Below are positions 11,650 to 23,800 of a stretch of DNA of 64,000 nt, one piece after another. Under the pieces are notes generated by a model, which had not been told where the DNA came from, did not search any database, and saw only the letters and a list, made by a program, of their open reading frames with translations. Each line of letters starts with the position of its first letter. The stretch's first letter is position 1. The translations under genes were made by a program, and so were the position numbers. The stretch is taken from contig NZ_JAKZKV010000004.1 in NCBI RefSeq assembly GCF_022808675.1, positions 62,001 to 126,000 of the forward strand, in the 5' to 3' direction. The DNA is from Parabacteroides sp. FAFU027. GTDB taxonomy: Bacteria > Bacteroidota > Bacteroidia > Bacteroidales > UBA7332.

Positions 11650-12735
11650 ATGAAATTTTCCCGAATTTTATTTCTGCTGTTTTTTGCCCTAATGGCTACT
11701 TTTTCACTCTCAGCATCCGGCGAACAAGCCGAATCCAAAAATGAAGCTCACAGTGGTTTCAGTCCTCAGAAACTTATTTTTCACCACATCAATGATGCTT
11801 ATGAGTGGCACATAACTACGATTGGTGAAACTCACGTAGCAATTCCACTTCCTGTTATCGTTTACAGCAAACAGACCGGATTACATGCTTTTATGTCAGG
11901 TAATTTCCATCATGGAGAAGAGGCATATCAGGGCTTTAAGATTGCTCATGAAGGAAAAAACGAAGGCAAAGTAGTTGAGATACAACCTGATGGCTCAGAG
12001 GTGCGTCCCGTAGATATTTCGATTACTAAAAACGTAACGTCTCTGTTTATCAGTATCGTATTGCTGCTTGTGATTTTCCTCAGTGCCTCAAAGAGATACA
12101 AAGAGAACTTTGCCCGTGCACCCAAAGGTATTCAAAGCTGGGTAGAGCCGATCATTATCTTTGTCCGTGATGATGTTGCCAAAGCGGCAATTCCGGGTAA
12201 GTACATGACGTATCTGCCTTATCTGCTCACGATCTTCTTCTTTATTTTTCTCAATAACTTGCTGGGATTAATCCCTATTTTCCCGGGAGGAGCCAACCTT
12301 ACCGGTAATATCGCTATAACCATGGTGTTGGCGCTTATTACCTTCGTTATCACGCAGTTTAGTTCCAATAAAGCCTACTGGACGCACATTGTCAATATGC
12401 CCGGTGTCCCCTGGTGGTTGAAGTTTCCGATACCGTTGATGCCAGTCATCGAAATCATGGGACTCTTTATCAAGCCGTTCGTATTGATGATCCGACTTTT
12501 CGCCAACATAACTGCGGGGCACATCGTGGCGTTGGCATTCTACTGTCTGATTTTCGTTTTCGGAGAAAAGAATATTTTTGCCGGTTACGGGGTGTCGGTT
12601 GTGTCGGTTGCATTTACGGTCTTTATGGCTTTGATCGAATTACTGGTAGCCTTTATCCAGGCGTATGTATTTACCCTGTTGTCAGCTATGTACTTCGGTA
12701 TGGCGATGGAGTCACACGAAGAACATCACGAGTAA
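11650..12735 (+). CDS. atpB: ATP synthase F0 subunit a
   Basis: 361 residues from ATG 11650. The N-terminus (MKFSRILFLLFFALMATFSLSASGE) looks like a cleavable signal peptide, followed by an approximately 100-residue periplasmic domain with His-rich stretches; this extension is characteristic of Bacteroidota AtpB. The membrane core contains the essential proton-channel arginine, Arg282 in LMIRLFANITAGH, and the conserved C-terminal helix ELLVAFIQAYVFTLLSAMYF. The C-terminus is His-rich (EEHHE). It forms the stator half-channels next to the c-ring. A TTG 18 bp upstream is in frame but unneeded. Confidence 0.96.
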   Translation: MKFSRILFLLFFALMATFSLSASGEQAESKNEAHSGFSPQKLIFHHINDAYEWHITTIGETHVAIPLPVIVYSKQTGLHAFMSGNFHHGEEAYQGFKIAHEGKNEGKVVEIQPDGSEVRPVDISITKNVTSLFISIVLLLVIFLSASKRYKENFARAPKGIQSWVEPIIIFVRDDVAKAAIPGKYMTYLPYLLTIFFFIFLNNLLGLIPIFPGGANLTGNIAITMVLALITFVITQFSSNKAYWTHIVNMPGVPWWLKFPIPLMPVIEIMGLFIKPFVLMIRLFANITAGHIVALAFYCLIFVFGEKNIFAGYGVSVVSVAFTVFMALIELLVAFIQAYVFTLLSAMYFGMAMESHEEHHE

Positions 12736-12739
12736 AATT

Positions 12740-12830
12740 GGAAAATGTGAAAATCTGAGGAGTTGAAAATGAAATAGAATATCAATCTTCAAATTGACAC
12801 ATCCTCAAATCTTCAAATCAATAATCATAG
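12740..12830. repeat. imperfect inverted repeat between atpB and atpE
   Basis: The atpB-atpE spacer (131 bp) contains GAAAATCTGAGGAGTTGAAAA and, 25 bp on, a rough complement (CATCCTCAAATCTTCAAATC). It looks like a decayed copy of a TTGAAGATTTGAGGAT-type dispersed repeat. It could fold in the mRNA just before atpE, the subunit needed in highest copy. Confidence 0.45.
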
Positions 12831-13124
<294 letters not shown>

Positions 13125-13135
13125 TTAAAGGAACA

Positions 13136-13176
13136 TCGGAGCAAAAGGACGATAATTCTTTTTGCTCCGAATTTTT
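13136..13176 (+). terminator. hairpin with T-run between atpE and atpF
   Basis: TCGGAGCAAAA (13136-13146) pairs with TTTTGCTCCGA (13160-13170), followed by ATTTTT. It has the form of an intrinsic terminator but sits inside the operon, 12 bp after atpE and 36 bp before atpF. Partial termination or protection of the 3' end here could raise atpE mRNA relative to downstream genes (inference). Confidence 0.65.
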
Positions 13177-13211
13177 GACAAACATTGTTTTAGACTAAAA
13201 TATTACAGATT

Positions 13212-13706
13212 ATGGAATTAGTAATGCCCGAATTTGGCTTGCTTTTCTGGATGTTGGTATCGTTCTCGATTCTGTTTTTTATCCTGAAAAAGTTTGCCTG
13301 GAAACCGATCCTGAAAGCACTCGCTGATCGCGAGAACTCGATTGATGAGGCTCTGAAAGCTGCCGATAAGGCAAAAGAGGAGATGGCTCGTTTGCAGGAA
13401 GACAATCAGCGAATCCTGAAAGAGGCGATGCTTGAGCGCGATAAAATCCTCAAAGAGGCACGTGAACTGAAAGACTCGATCGTATCCGAAGCAAAAAATC
13501 TGGCAACCGTCGAAGCGAATAAAGTGCTTGAGAATGCCAAGATTGCGATCGAACGTGAAAAAACAGCGGCTATAGAAGAAATGAAAAACAGTATTGCAAT
13601 CTTTTCACTTGATATTGCTGAAAAAATTCTGAAAGACCGTTTAACTGACGATACACGTCAAAAAGAGCTGGTGAAGAAATTTGTAGATCAAATCGAGATT
13701 AATTAA
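13212..13706 (+). CDS. atpF: ATP synthase F0 subunit b
   Basis: 164 residues. One N-terminal transmembrane helix (about 8-27, LLFWMLVSFSILFFILKKFAW) followed by a long charged right-handed coiled coil rich in Lys, Glu and Ala and ending in a hydrophobic C-terminal helix that binds delta. It is the peripheral stalk of the enzyme. Length is standard; a single b gene is present, without b'. Confidence 0.95.
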   Translation: MELVMPEFGLLFWMLVSFSILFFILKKFAWKPILKALADRENSIDEALKAADKAKEEMARLQEDNQRILKEAMLERDKILKEARELKDSIVSEAKNLATVEANKVLENAKIAIEREKTAAIEEMKNSIAIFSLDIAEKILKDRLTDDTRQKELVKKFVDQIEIN

Positions 13707-13754
13707 ATTGGAGGTTCGTTCGATTCCTGCAATTGCCCAAAATCAACAAAAGCA

Positions 13755-14297
13755 ATGAACGATAGCAAGATATCTGTCAGATATGCAAAAGCTCTTTTTT
13801 CGCTGGCTTTGGAGAAGTCAGTCCTTCCGGCAGTTCATGCCGATATGGAGATGCTTTATCTGACTACACGAACACTCCCTGCATTTGTCCAGATCCTTGA
13901 AAGTCCTGTAGTGAAAGGTTCGGAGAAGAGAGTGTTAATCCAGAATGTCTTTGAGAAACAGGTTAATCCGGTAACGATGTCGTTTCTTAATCTGCTGCTC
14001 ACCAATAAGCGTGAGATGTATCTGGAAAATATTACCCGCAACTTTTTGTCAGTTTACCGTCAGCAAAGCGGGAAGAAGGCGGCTGTACTTTCAAGTGCTG
14101 TAGCTCTTGATCAGGCAACGATTGTCAAAATGACACAGGCTGTTGCTGCCAGATTTAATGCTGTTATTGAGATGACTACTGAGATCAATCCTTCTTTAAT
14201 AGGAGGTTTTGTCCTTCAGGTTGAGGATCAGATACTAGATGCCAGTGTTTCATCACGTTTGAAACAGCTTCGTCAGGAGTTAGTGAAATCGAATTAA
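13755..14297 (+). CDS. atpH: ATP synthase F1 subunit delta
   Basis: 180 residues; the N-terminal motif ISVRYAKALFSLALEK and the C-terminal NPSLIGGFVLQVEDQILDASVSSRLKQLRQEL are the two family signatures. It links the b-stalk to the top of F1. Spaced 48 bp after atpF and 26 bp before atpA. Confidence 0.95.
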   Translation: MNDSKISVRYAKALFSLALEKSVLPAVHADMEMLYLTTRTLPAFVQILESPVVKGSEKRVLIQNVFEKQVNPVTMSFLNLLLTNKREMYLENITRNFLSVYRQQSGKKAAVLSSAVALDQATIVKMTQAVAARFNAVIEMTTEINPSLIGGFVLQVEDQILDASVSSRLKQLRQELVKSN

Positions 14298-14323
14298 AAG
14301 AAAAACAATAAAACAACAATATT

Positions 14324-15904
14324 ATGGCCGGAATTAATCCTGCAGAAGTTTCCGAAATACTGAAAAAACAGTTAGAAGGTTTCAATGCCGCCATCGAATT
14401 TGAGGAGGTAGGGACCGTTTTGCAAGTAGGGGACGGTATCGCCCGCGTTTACGGTTTGTCAAATGTCCAGTCCAACGAAATGGTGGAGTTTGACAGCGGA
14501 GTAAAAGGGATCGTACTTAACCTGGAAGAAGACAACGTTGGTTGTGTATTATTAGGTTCATCTGAAAAGATCAAAGAGGGTGACCGCGTAAAACGTACCC
14601 GTAAAATCGCCTCTATTAATGTAGGTGAAGGCGTACTGGGACGCGTAATCAACACCATTGGTGAGCCCGTGGACGGTAAAGGCCCGATTGCGGGAACTTT
14701 ATACGAAATGCCACTGGAGCGTAAAGCACCAGGGGTAATCTACCGCCAGCCGGTTGAAGAACCGCTACAGACCGGTATCAAAGCGATCGACGCGATGATT
14801 CCAATCGGCCGCGGTCAGCGTGAGTTGATCATTGGTGACCGTCAGACCGGTAAAACTGCCATTGCGATCGACACCATTATCAACCAAAAAGAATTTTACG
14901 AAAAAGGGGAACCTGTTTACTGTATCTATGTAGCCATAGGCCAGAAAGGTTCTACCGTAGCTAATATTGCCAAGACACTGGAAGAAAACGGTGCGATGCC
15001 TTATACAACCATCGTTATGTCAACCGCTGCTGACCCTGCTGCTTTGCAGTTCTTCGCTCCGTTTGCCGGTGCTGCTATCGGCGAATATTTCCGCGATACC
15101 GGTCGTGCTGCATTGATTGTGTACGATGATTTATCAAAACAGGCTGTTTCATACCGTGAAGTGTCGTTGTTGCTTCGTCGTCCGCCAGGTCGTGAGGCGT
15201 ATCCTGGTGACGTATTCTATTTGCACTCACGTCTTTTGGAGCGTGCTGCAAAGATCAACTCTACCCAGTCAGTTGTCGAGCAAATGAACGACGTACCTGA
15301 ATCGATCAAGCATTTGGTGAAAGGTGGCGGTTCGTTGACTGCTCTTCCGATTATTGAAACACAGGACGGTGACGTTTCTGCATATATCCCGACCAACGTA
15401 ATTTCGATTACCGACGGACAGATTTTCCTTGAGTCTCACTTGTTCAATGCCGGTATCCGTCCTGCGATCAACGTAGGTATTTCGGTATCCCGTGTAGGGG
15501 GTAAAGCGCAGATCAAGGCGATGAAAAAGGTAGCCGGTACGTTGAAGATTGACCAGGCGGAATACCGTGAGCTGGAGGCTTTCTCCAAATTCGGATCTGA
15601 CCTTGATGCCGCTACAAAAAATGTATTGGAAAAAGGAGCCCGTAACGTGGAAATCCTGAAACAAGGCTTGTTTTCACCGGTACGTGTGGAGAAACAGATT
15701 GCAATCCTGTATTGCGGTACCCGTGGGCTTATGATGGATGTTCCGGTTAGTCGCGTGGATGAGTTTGAGTCAGAGTTTATCCGTGTTCTTGAAGCTCAGC
15801 ACAATAATGTGCTGGAGACATTGAGTCGTGGTGAAATCAATGACAGCGTAACTCAGGTGCTGGAGTCAGTTGCTAAAGAAGTTTCTGCGAAATTCAAAGC
15901 ATAA
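14324..15904 (+). CDS. atpA: ATP synthase F1 subunit alpha
   Basis: 526 residues, usual length. Beta-barrel (1-95), nucleotide domain with Walker A GDRQTGKT (about 170-177), Walker B-like [12 protein letters not shown], the alpha signature [17 protein letters not shown] near 375-392 (supplying the arginine finger in SRVG), and a C-terminal helical domain. It makes the non-catalytic nucleotide sites of the hexamer. Confidence 0.98.
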   Translation: MAGINPAEVSEILKKQLEGFNAAIEFEEVGTVLQVGDGIARVYGLSNVQSNEMVEFDSGVKGIVLNLEEDNVGCVLLGSSEKIKEGDRVKRTRKIASINVGEGVLGRVINTIGEPVDGKGPIAGTLYEMPLERKAPGVIYRQPVEEPLQTGIKAIDAMIPIGRGQRELIIGDRQTGKTAIAIDTIINQKEFYEKGEPVYCIYVAIGQKGSTVANIAKTLEENGAMPYTTIVMSTAADPAALQFFAPFAGAAIGEYFRDTGRAALIVYDDLSKQAVSYREVSLLLRRPPGREAYPGDVFYLHSRLLERAAKINSTQSVVEQMNDVPESIKHLVKGGGSLTALPIIETQDGDVSAYIPTNVISITDGQIFLESHLFNAGIRPAINVGISVSRVGGKAQIKAMKKVAGTLKIDQAEYRELEAFSKFGSDLDAATKNVLEKGARNVEILKQGLFSPVRVEKQIAILYCGTRGLMMDVPVSRVDEFESEFIRVLEAQHNNVLETLSRGEINDSVTQVLESVAKEVSAKFKA

Positions 15905-15923
15905 GCCCATAAACGAATAGAAT

Positions 15924-16811
15924 ATGGCGAATTTAAAAGAAATACGAACCCGGATCGCATCTGTAAAGTCAACGCAACAGGTGACCGGAGCCATGAAGCT
16001 GGTTTCGGCGGCAAAACTGCGAAAAGCGCAGGATGCGATTATCCAGATTCGTCCGTATGCTGAAAAGCTGCAAGGTGTATTAGCTCATATTACACAAAAT
16101 GTCGAACCGGGCATGAACCAAAAATATGCCCGGCGTCAGGCGGTTAACCGTGTATTGATCATTGCCATTTCCTCAAACCGGGGATTGTGTGGCGGATTCA
16201 ATATCAACGTGGTTAAGAAAACTGTGGAATTGCTGAACACTACGTATGCCGATCATTACCGTCGTGGCATGGTGGATATCCTGGCCATCGGTAAGAAAGC
16301 GGCAGATGCACTGAAGGCAAGAAACATCCGGAATATTAAAGTAAATACCGAAATATACGACAATCTGACATTCAGCTCTGTAACCGCTGTGGCAACACAG
16401 ATCATGGAGCAGTATGCAGATGGAACTTATGACCAGGTGGAGATGATTTACAACCAGTTTAAAAATGCCGCAGTGCAGAAACTGGTCGTTGAGCAATTCC
16501 TGCCTGTTGTTGAGTCAGATTCTTCCGTGTCAGCTCATCAGGGAATGAAACCGGTTTACTTTTTTGAGCCTTCGGTGGATGAAATCGTGAACGTGATGTT
16601 TCCCAAAGCATTAAAAGTTCAGTTCTACAAAGCAATGACCGATTCTTTCGCTTCTGAACATGGAGCGCGTATGACGGCCATGCATAAAGCCACTGACAAT
16701 GCCGCGGAGTTGATAAAAACGCTGAACCTGACCTACAATAAAGCGCGTCAGGCATCGATTACCAACGAAATTCTTGAGATCGTAAGTGGAGCTAACGCTC
16801 TGAACGGATAA
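15924..16811 (+). CDS. atpG: ATP synthase F1 subunit gamma
   Basis: 295 residues. The N-terminal MANLKEIRTRIASVKSTQQV and C-terminal RMTAMHKATDNAAELIKTL...RQASITNEILEIVSGANAL helices form the rotor coiled coil; SSNRGLCGGFN in the middle is also conserved. Starts 19 bp after atpA. Confidence 0.97.
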   Translation: MANLKEIRTRIASVKSTQQVTGAMKLVSAAKLRKAQDAIIQIRPYAEKLQGVLAHITQNVEPGMNQKYARRQAVNRVLIIAISSNRGLCGGFNINVVKKTVELLNTTYADHYRRGMVDILAIGKKAADALKARNIRNIKVNTEIYDNLTFSSVTAVATQIMEQYADGTYDQVEMIYNQFKNAAVQKLVVEQFLPVVESDSSVSAHQGMKPVYFFEPSVDEIVNVMFPKALKVQFYKAMTDSFASEHGARMTAMHKATDNAAELIKTLNLTYNKARQASITNEILEIVSGANALNG

Positions 16812-18451
<1,640 letters not shown>

Positions 18452-18460
18452 TAGGTGGCT

Positions 18461-18700
18461 ATGCATGTAGATATAATTTCTCCGGAAAAGATTCTGTATG
18501 CCGGGACAGTCAATCGTGTACAGCTTCCCGGTGCTCACGGATACTTTGAATTGCTGAATAATCACGCACCGATTGTCTCAACCCTCAAAGAAGGAACCGT
18601 AAAGGTACAGGACGAGAAAGGCGTATTTCACCATTTTAAAATTGAGAGCGGGGTCGTAGAGGCTTCTAAAAACAATGTAAGTGTATTGGTAGAGGAGTAA
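18461..18700 (+). CDS. atpC: ATP synthase F1 subunit epsilon (short form)
   Basis: 79 residues from ATG 18461; a GTG at 18455 would add two residues. Only the N-terminal beta-sandwich is present (MHVDIISPEKILYAGTVNRVQLPGAHGYFELLNNHAPIVSTL). The C-terminal helical hairpin that inhibits ATP hydrolysis in other bacteria is missing, as is usual in this phylum. Last gene of the operon; a strong terminator follows. Confidence 0.93.
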   Translation: MHVDIISPEKILYAGTVNRVQLPGAHGYFELLNNHAPIVSTLKEGTVKVQDEKGVFHHFKIESGVVEASKNNVSVLVEE

Positions 18701-18721
18701 TCCTTTTTCCTGACAGAATAT

Positions 18722-18769
18722 AAAAAACACCGTTTCATCCGGCTTCTGCTGGGGAAACGGTGTTTTTTT
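18722..18769 (+). terminator. terminator of the atp operon
   Basis: AAACACCGTTTC (within 18722-18736) pairs with GAAACGGTGTTT (18754-18765), followed by a T-run. It ends the operon 22 bp after atpC. Confidence 0.9.
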
Positions 18770-18770
18770 A

Positions 18771-18854
18771 TGCAGGTGGATCAAGTTTCTTGATCAGGAG
18801 ATGCAGTTTCCCGGTCAGGAGATGCAGTTTCACAATTGTCGGAACTATTTGTGC
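18771..18854. repeat. short 21-bp phased array 5
   Basis: Two adjacent 21-bp units share CAGGAGATGCAGTTTC (starting 18795 and 18816), and a third, weaker unit before them shares the AGTTTC word at 18784; the GTTTC starts are 18785, 18806 and 18827, at exactly 21 bp. It lies between the two terminators separating atpC and the convergent PAP2 gene. Confidence 0.6.
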
Positions 18855-18875
18855 GGGCAGGGAAGGAGGTAAAAT

Positions 18876-18912
18876 AACACCGGGGAACGCATTTGCATTC
18901 CCCGGTGTTTAT
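18876..18912 (-). terminator. terminator facing the PAP2/flavoprotein unit
   Basis: AACACCGGGGAA and TTCCCCGGTGTT flank a short loop; on the minus strand the stem is followed by ATTTTA. It lies about 100 bp past the PAP2 stop and probably ends minus-strand transcription. Confidence 0.7.
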
Positions 18913-19011
18913 TTTGAAGTAAATAGACTTAGATCTACCTTCTTTAATACCAGTTTCCTTAGATTGAGAATCAGATATTAGGTCTGGAATATTGATGAAA
19001 TGAAGATCTTT

Positions 19012-19623
19012 TCAATAATAGGCCAGCGAAAGTTTCGGCTTCTTCTTTTCCCAAAGTTTTTTATTGAGATAATGAGACAGATAGGCACTTCCGGTTCCTA
19101 AGACTGCACCTGCCAGCACATCGGATGGATAGTGTACGCCGAGATAAACACGGGAATAGCCTACCAGACCGGCCCAGGTAAATGCAGGAGCGATCACATA
19201 CCATTTGGGATAGATCAGGCTTAATGAGGTGGCCGTAGAGAATGCCGAAGAAGTATGTCCGGATGGGAAAGAGTAGCTTCCTCCTGACGAATATTTGAAA
19301 ACTTCATCAGGATATGCGTTGAAGGGTCTTTCTCTTTTGATGGTGTTTTTCAGCCCGACAGTAACTACACTGGAGATCGCAAAGGCTCCCATATATTCCG
19401 TGAGCTTTTTGGCCATATCCGGATCGTCCTGTATCTCTCCAATGGCAAATATAGCCACTGGAGCTGCGATCAATACCGGTGTGATACTGTTTGAGAAAAA
19501 CTGGAAGGTTTTTGTTTCCGGCTGTACGGTGTTTGGATTCAGTGCTTTGGATATTTCCAGATCAATGTTTTGGGCATGAATTCCCAGGGAAATGAATAAA
19601 AGAAAAACTGCAAGTAGTTTCAT
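19012..19623 (-). CDS. PAP2-family membrane phosphatase
   Basis: 203 residues with a signal peptide (ending GIHAQ) and helices at about 47-63, 75-95 and further hydrophobic segments. The three acid-phosphatase motifs are complete: KNTIKRERP, SFPSGHTSSAF and SRVYLGVHYPSDV. Such enzymes dephosphorylate lipid phosphates such as undecaprenyl or phosphatidylglycerol phosphate at the outer face of the inner membrane. The neighbouring deacetylase and glycosyltransferase-like genes fit an envelope role. Exact substrate unknown. Confidence 0.88.
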   Translation of the reverse strand: MKLLAVFLLFISLGIHAQNIDLEISKALNPNTVQPETKTFQFFSNSITPVLIAAPVAIFAIGEIQDDPDMAKKLTEYMGAFAISSVVTVGLKNTIKRERPFNAYPDEVFKYSSGGSYSFPSGHTSSAFSTATSLSLIYPKWYVIAPAFTWAGLVGYSRVYLGVHYPSDVLAGAVLGTGSAYLSHYLNKKLWEKKKPKLSLAYY

Positions 19624-19641
19624 TGATTTACTTTTGAAGGA

Positions 19642-20136
19642 TTACTGGTTCACCCTCTTCAGATATTCTTTGTAGGTCAAACCGAATGATTTAGTGTTGA
19701 AACTTTCCACCTCGACCTTCCAAACCTTCACATTCATGATGGCCGGATTGGAATAGGTGAACTTCCGGTCGGTATAATTTGCCATAAGGATATTCATTGC
19801 GTCCGTTTTCTCTTCAAGATCTTCTACAAATTCAACCTTTCCGCGGCAAATTACACTATCAGAACGCATGCTGTAGCTACAGGCTACATTTTCGTCCTGA
19901 TAAACCAGTTTGTCTCCTGTAGAAAACGTGATACAAATCTTATTATTGCGTCCCAATATATCGAGGTGACTGCCTTCCGGTCCGGAGTGCAGGTAAATAA
20001 CACCATCTGCATAACCAAAGTTCATCGGTAATACGTAAGGAGTTCCATCCGTATCAGCCAGTCCGATGTGGCAGATTTTACATTGAGCGATTATCGCTTC
20101 GGCGTTGTCCTGTTCCTGGGTGTGTATTGCTTTCAT
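19642..20136 (-). CDS. pyridoxamine 5'-phosphate oxidase-family flavoprotein (Nim-like)
   Basis: 164 residues from ATG 20136; an in-frame TTG at 20181 would extend it but lacks support. The split-barrel FMN fold is shown by AQCKICHIGLADTDGTPYVLPMNF, IYLHSGPEGSHLDIL and NKICITFSTGD, the last two close to the nitroimidazole-reductase (NimA) subgroup. Substrate not known; not evidence of resistance by itself. 18 bp upstream of the PAP2 gene, same strand. Confidence 0.8.
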   Translation of the reverse strand: MKAIHTQEQDNAEAIIAQCKICHIGLADTDGTPYVLPMNFGYADGVIYLHSGPEGSHLDILGRNNKICITFSTGDKLVYQDENVACSYSMRSDSVICRGKVEFVEDLEEKTDAMNILMANYTDRKFTYSNPAIMNVKVWKVEVESFNTKSFGLTYKEYLKRVNQ

Positions 20137-20197
20137 TTGATATAAGTTTAAAATAGTTCGTACTGCATCGTTTTGAGTCAATAAAGATGCAAACCTG

Positions 20198-20809
20198 TTA
20201 TTCTATTAAACGGAATTCGTAGCCTTCGTTTTTGAGCCATTCCACCGCTTTGGGAAGTGCGTATTGAAGGTTCTTAACCGACTTGAGGGAGTCGTGGAAA
20301 ACGATGATAGAACCGTTTCTGACATACTGCCTGACATTGTTGAATACCTCTTCACCGGTGAGCCGTTTGCTATAATCGCGGGTAACGAGGTCCCACATGA
20401 CAATCCGGTATTTCCGGCGCAACAGAAAGAATTGCGGAATGCGGATGTGGCCGTGCGGAGGACGCATCAGGTTGCTGTCAATCAGTTCGGCCGCTTTAGC
20501 TACGTTGCTGAGGTAGTTCTTGGTCAAGGTGCGTAGTCCCTGCAGGTGGTTGAAGGTATGATTCCCCGTCTTATGGCCCCGGGAGAGCACCTCCCGGTAA
20601 ATGTCCGGGTATTTTCTGACGTTATCACCCACACAGAAGAAGGTGGCTTTAATACCCTGTTTATCTAAAAAATCCAATACCCAAGGCGTAACCTCGGGTA
20701 TCGGACCATCATCAAATGTGAGATAAACACATTTGTTATGTTGTGGCATTCTCCATACGGCTCCCGGAAAGAGGAGCCGGTACAGGAATGGCGGACGTTC
20801 TATTAACAT
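20198..20809 (-). CDS. polysaccharide deacetylase (NodB/CE4 family)
   Basis: 203 residues, short form with no signal peptide. All catalytic motifs are visible: TFDDGP (base and metal Asp), HTFNH (metal His), RPPHG, WDLVTRDY and IVFHDS. CE4 enzymes remove N- or O-acetyl groups from peptidoglycan or envelope polysaccharide. Its ATG overlaps the stop codon of the DUF2723 gene (TAATG), so the two are translationally coupled and probably act together. Confidence 0.9.
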   Translation of the reverse strand: MLIERPPFLYRLLFPGAVWRMPQHNKCVYLTFDDGPIPEVTPWVLDFLDKQGIKATFFCVGDNVRKYPDIYREVLSRGHKTGNHTFNHLQGLRTLTKNYLSNVAKAAELIDSNLMRPPHGHIRIPQFFLLRRKYRIVMWDLVTRDYSKRLTGEEVFNNVRQYVRNGSIIVFHDSLKSVKNLQYALPKAVEWLKNEGYEFRLIE

Positions 20810-23800
20810 TACTGTTGTTTAGCCGGGTGAGCAGCGTTCCAACCAGCGCTGTAGCTCTGGAATGCAGGCATATATTTCTCACCCAGTTTTGGATTAAATG
20901 TAGAGTACAATTGAAGGACTGACTGCACGATAGCGAGGTTGTTGCCCACTTCGCTCATAGCCGAATTCAACTGAGTATGATTCAGTGAGTAGAACCATTT
21001 CAGGTTTGCCATGCAGTTACCTGCAATTGCTTCTGTCAGTTCTTCCGCTTTTTTGCGGTCTCCCAGTCGGTAATAACATTCAGCCAACGACAATGATGAA
21101 TAGTCGTGAGGAATATTGTAAGCCGGAAGCACTTTCTGACATTTGTCGAGCAACTTATGAGCTTTGTCGTTTTTACCTTCCTGGATCAGCGCTGTAGCCA
21201 GACGGCCAAACATGAAGCGGAATGTTTTACACATGCGGAGGGTATTTTCTTCCAGGTAAACTTTCGGATTATCTGCGCCTCCCCATTTGAACTTATTCAT
21301 CATGTTATCATACATCACTTCGGTATCAACGCCGCCGTTAGGACCGAAATCCTGAGGCACTACCTGATAAGCCAGACCTTCCAGACGGAAGTATTTGTTC
21401 AGGTTCATGTAGTTTTCGTTACCTACGGTTACAGCATAGCAGATCGGACGTTTCCACTGGCTGTTTGCCAACATATCCATGATGATCATTTCATGTTTAC
21501 CGATGTATTGTTTGCCTTTGAGAGATATTTCGAATTTCTTCACGATCGGAGTAGTGTGGTTTTTAGCCACAGCACCTGACTGTATAACCTGTGCAGAATC
21601 AACCGGCAGGAAGAGAGATTCGGTCGGGATAAATTCAAACTGCTGATCGCCCTGTTTTACTTTCAGGTTAGGATCGTCTGATTTAATCACATCCATCGCC
21701 TGACGAATATCCATTGGCTGGTTGAGCATATTGGTCACATATACGATATCGCGTGTTCCCTGTACGTACTGGTAAGGCTTGAACGAAATCGGAAGCGACG
21801 GAGAATCGTATGCTGGACGGCGCATTTGATCAATGTACCAGTCTGTCTGCAAATAGCTGAGGTTACATACGCGAACGTCGGTACGCACGCCTTCTACTTC
21901 CTGGTTGTACCAGAGTGGGAAGGTATCGTTATCCCCGTTAGTGAAGAGTATCGCATCTTTCGGACAAGAAACAAGGTAGTTGTATCCGAAGTCACGACAA
22001 ACGTAACGGCCTGAACGGTCATGGTCGTCCCAGTTTTGGGCACCCATCTGGTAAGGGATGAAAAGACAGGCTACTGTTGCGATAACGGCGCCTACTGTTT
22101 CATTGGTATATTTCTTCAGTCCTTGTGCAATACCGGCTACACCGAGGCCTATCCAGATGGCAAAGGCATAGAAGGAACCAGCATAAGCATAGTCACGCTC
22201 ACGTGGCTGGTAAGGATACTGGTTCAGGTAAATCACAATCGCGATACCGGTCATGAAGAAGAGGAAGAAGGTAACCCAGAAATCCTGGATGCCTTTTTTA
22301 CCAGAATATGCCTGGAACAACAGACCGATGATACCGAGCAACAACGGCAACATAAAGTACACGTTGTGGCCTTTATTGTTGGCATAATCCGGTGGCAGAT
22401 TTGACTGGTCGCCCACCAGGAATTTGTCTATGAAGTTGAATCCTGAAATCCAGTTTCCGTCTTGTACCTCTCCGTTACCCTGGATATCATTCTGACGACC
22501 TGAGAAGTTCCACATGAAATAGCGCCAGTACATGAAATTCAACTGGTAAGAGACAAAGAATTTGATGTTTTCTACCAACGTTGGCATCTGTACGGTTACA
22601 TTTTCACCCATACGGTTGAAAGTAACGGGAGTTCCCTGGAAGTTAGTCCATTCTTTGTATGCCTGGATATGGTTAGGCTGTTTGCTGTACATACGTGGGA
22701 ACAGCATCTTGGTTTCGGAGTAGTAGTCGTAATCCTCCTTGTAGCTGCTGATTACGTATTGATCTTTTTCAGAAGCATCTTTTTTGACTTTGCGGGTCCA
22801 GTTGGGAGCGCCACGATTTACAACGGCTTGTCCCTGGTTGTCGCGGGCAACTTCCGAAGCGAAAGTTTCACCATAGAATAAAGGACGGTCACCGTATTGC
22901 TCACGGCCCAGGTAACGTCCCAGAGAGAATACGTCTTCCGGAGAGTTCTGGTCCATTGGTGTGTTAGCAGCCGACCGGATAATAATCAATGCGTAAGTGG
23001 AATAACCGATTACGATAGACATCATACAAAGCAGGGCTGTATTCAACAATACCAGATTGATCTCTTTTTGTTTGTAAAGGTAATATCCTAATCCACCGAG
23101 GATAGCCAGGCCTAAAATAACACCCAATGCGCCACCGGTCAGGAACGGAAGTCCGATCAATGCTGTTACGGCAACAAATGAAGCAATGATACGCACTTTG
23201 TGATTTCCTTTAGTGGTCTCCAGAAGCGCCCAGATGATAGCCGCAATCAGGATTACCACATAGAAGATCATACCACTGTTAAACGGCATACCAAAGCCGT
23301 TGACAAACATCAACTCAAACCATCCGGCTACTTTTACCAGTCCCGGAATCATTCCGTACATTACCAAAACGAGCAGGACAAGCGAAAGCGCCAATGCTTT
23401 CAGTGAACCTTTCAGGTCGGCGTCCGGATTTTTCTTGTAGTAGAACACAAGAACGAGAGCCGGAATACAAAGCAGGTTCAGCAAGTGGACTCCGATAGAG
23501 AGTCCCATCATATAAGAGATCAGTACAATGAAGCGGGTGGCATGCGATTTGTCGGCAACCGACTCCCATTTGAGGATGAGCCAGAATACAATCGCGGTAA
23601 AGAAAGAGGAGTAGGCGTAAACCTCACCTTCCACGGCAGAAAACCAGAAGGTATCGGAAAAAGTGTAAGCCAATGCACCAACCACACCACTACCCATGAT
23701 AGCGATCAGTTGGCCGGTGGTCATTTTATCGTTTTTAACTACAAGTCGTTTAGCCAAATGCGTGATCGTCCAGAAGAGGAAGAGGATACATAGCGCACTC

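Noticed and set aside
13709..13735. GTTCGATTCC, a tRNA T-loop-like word between atpF and atpH
   Set aside because: No matching acceptor, D or anticodon arms upstream; the preceding bases are the end of atpF.
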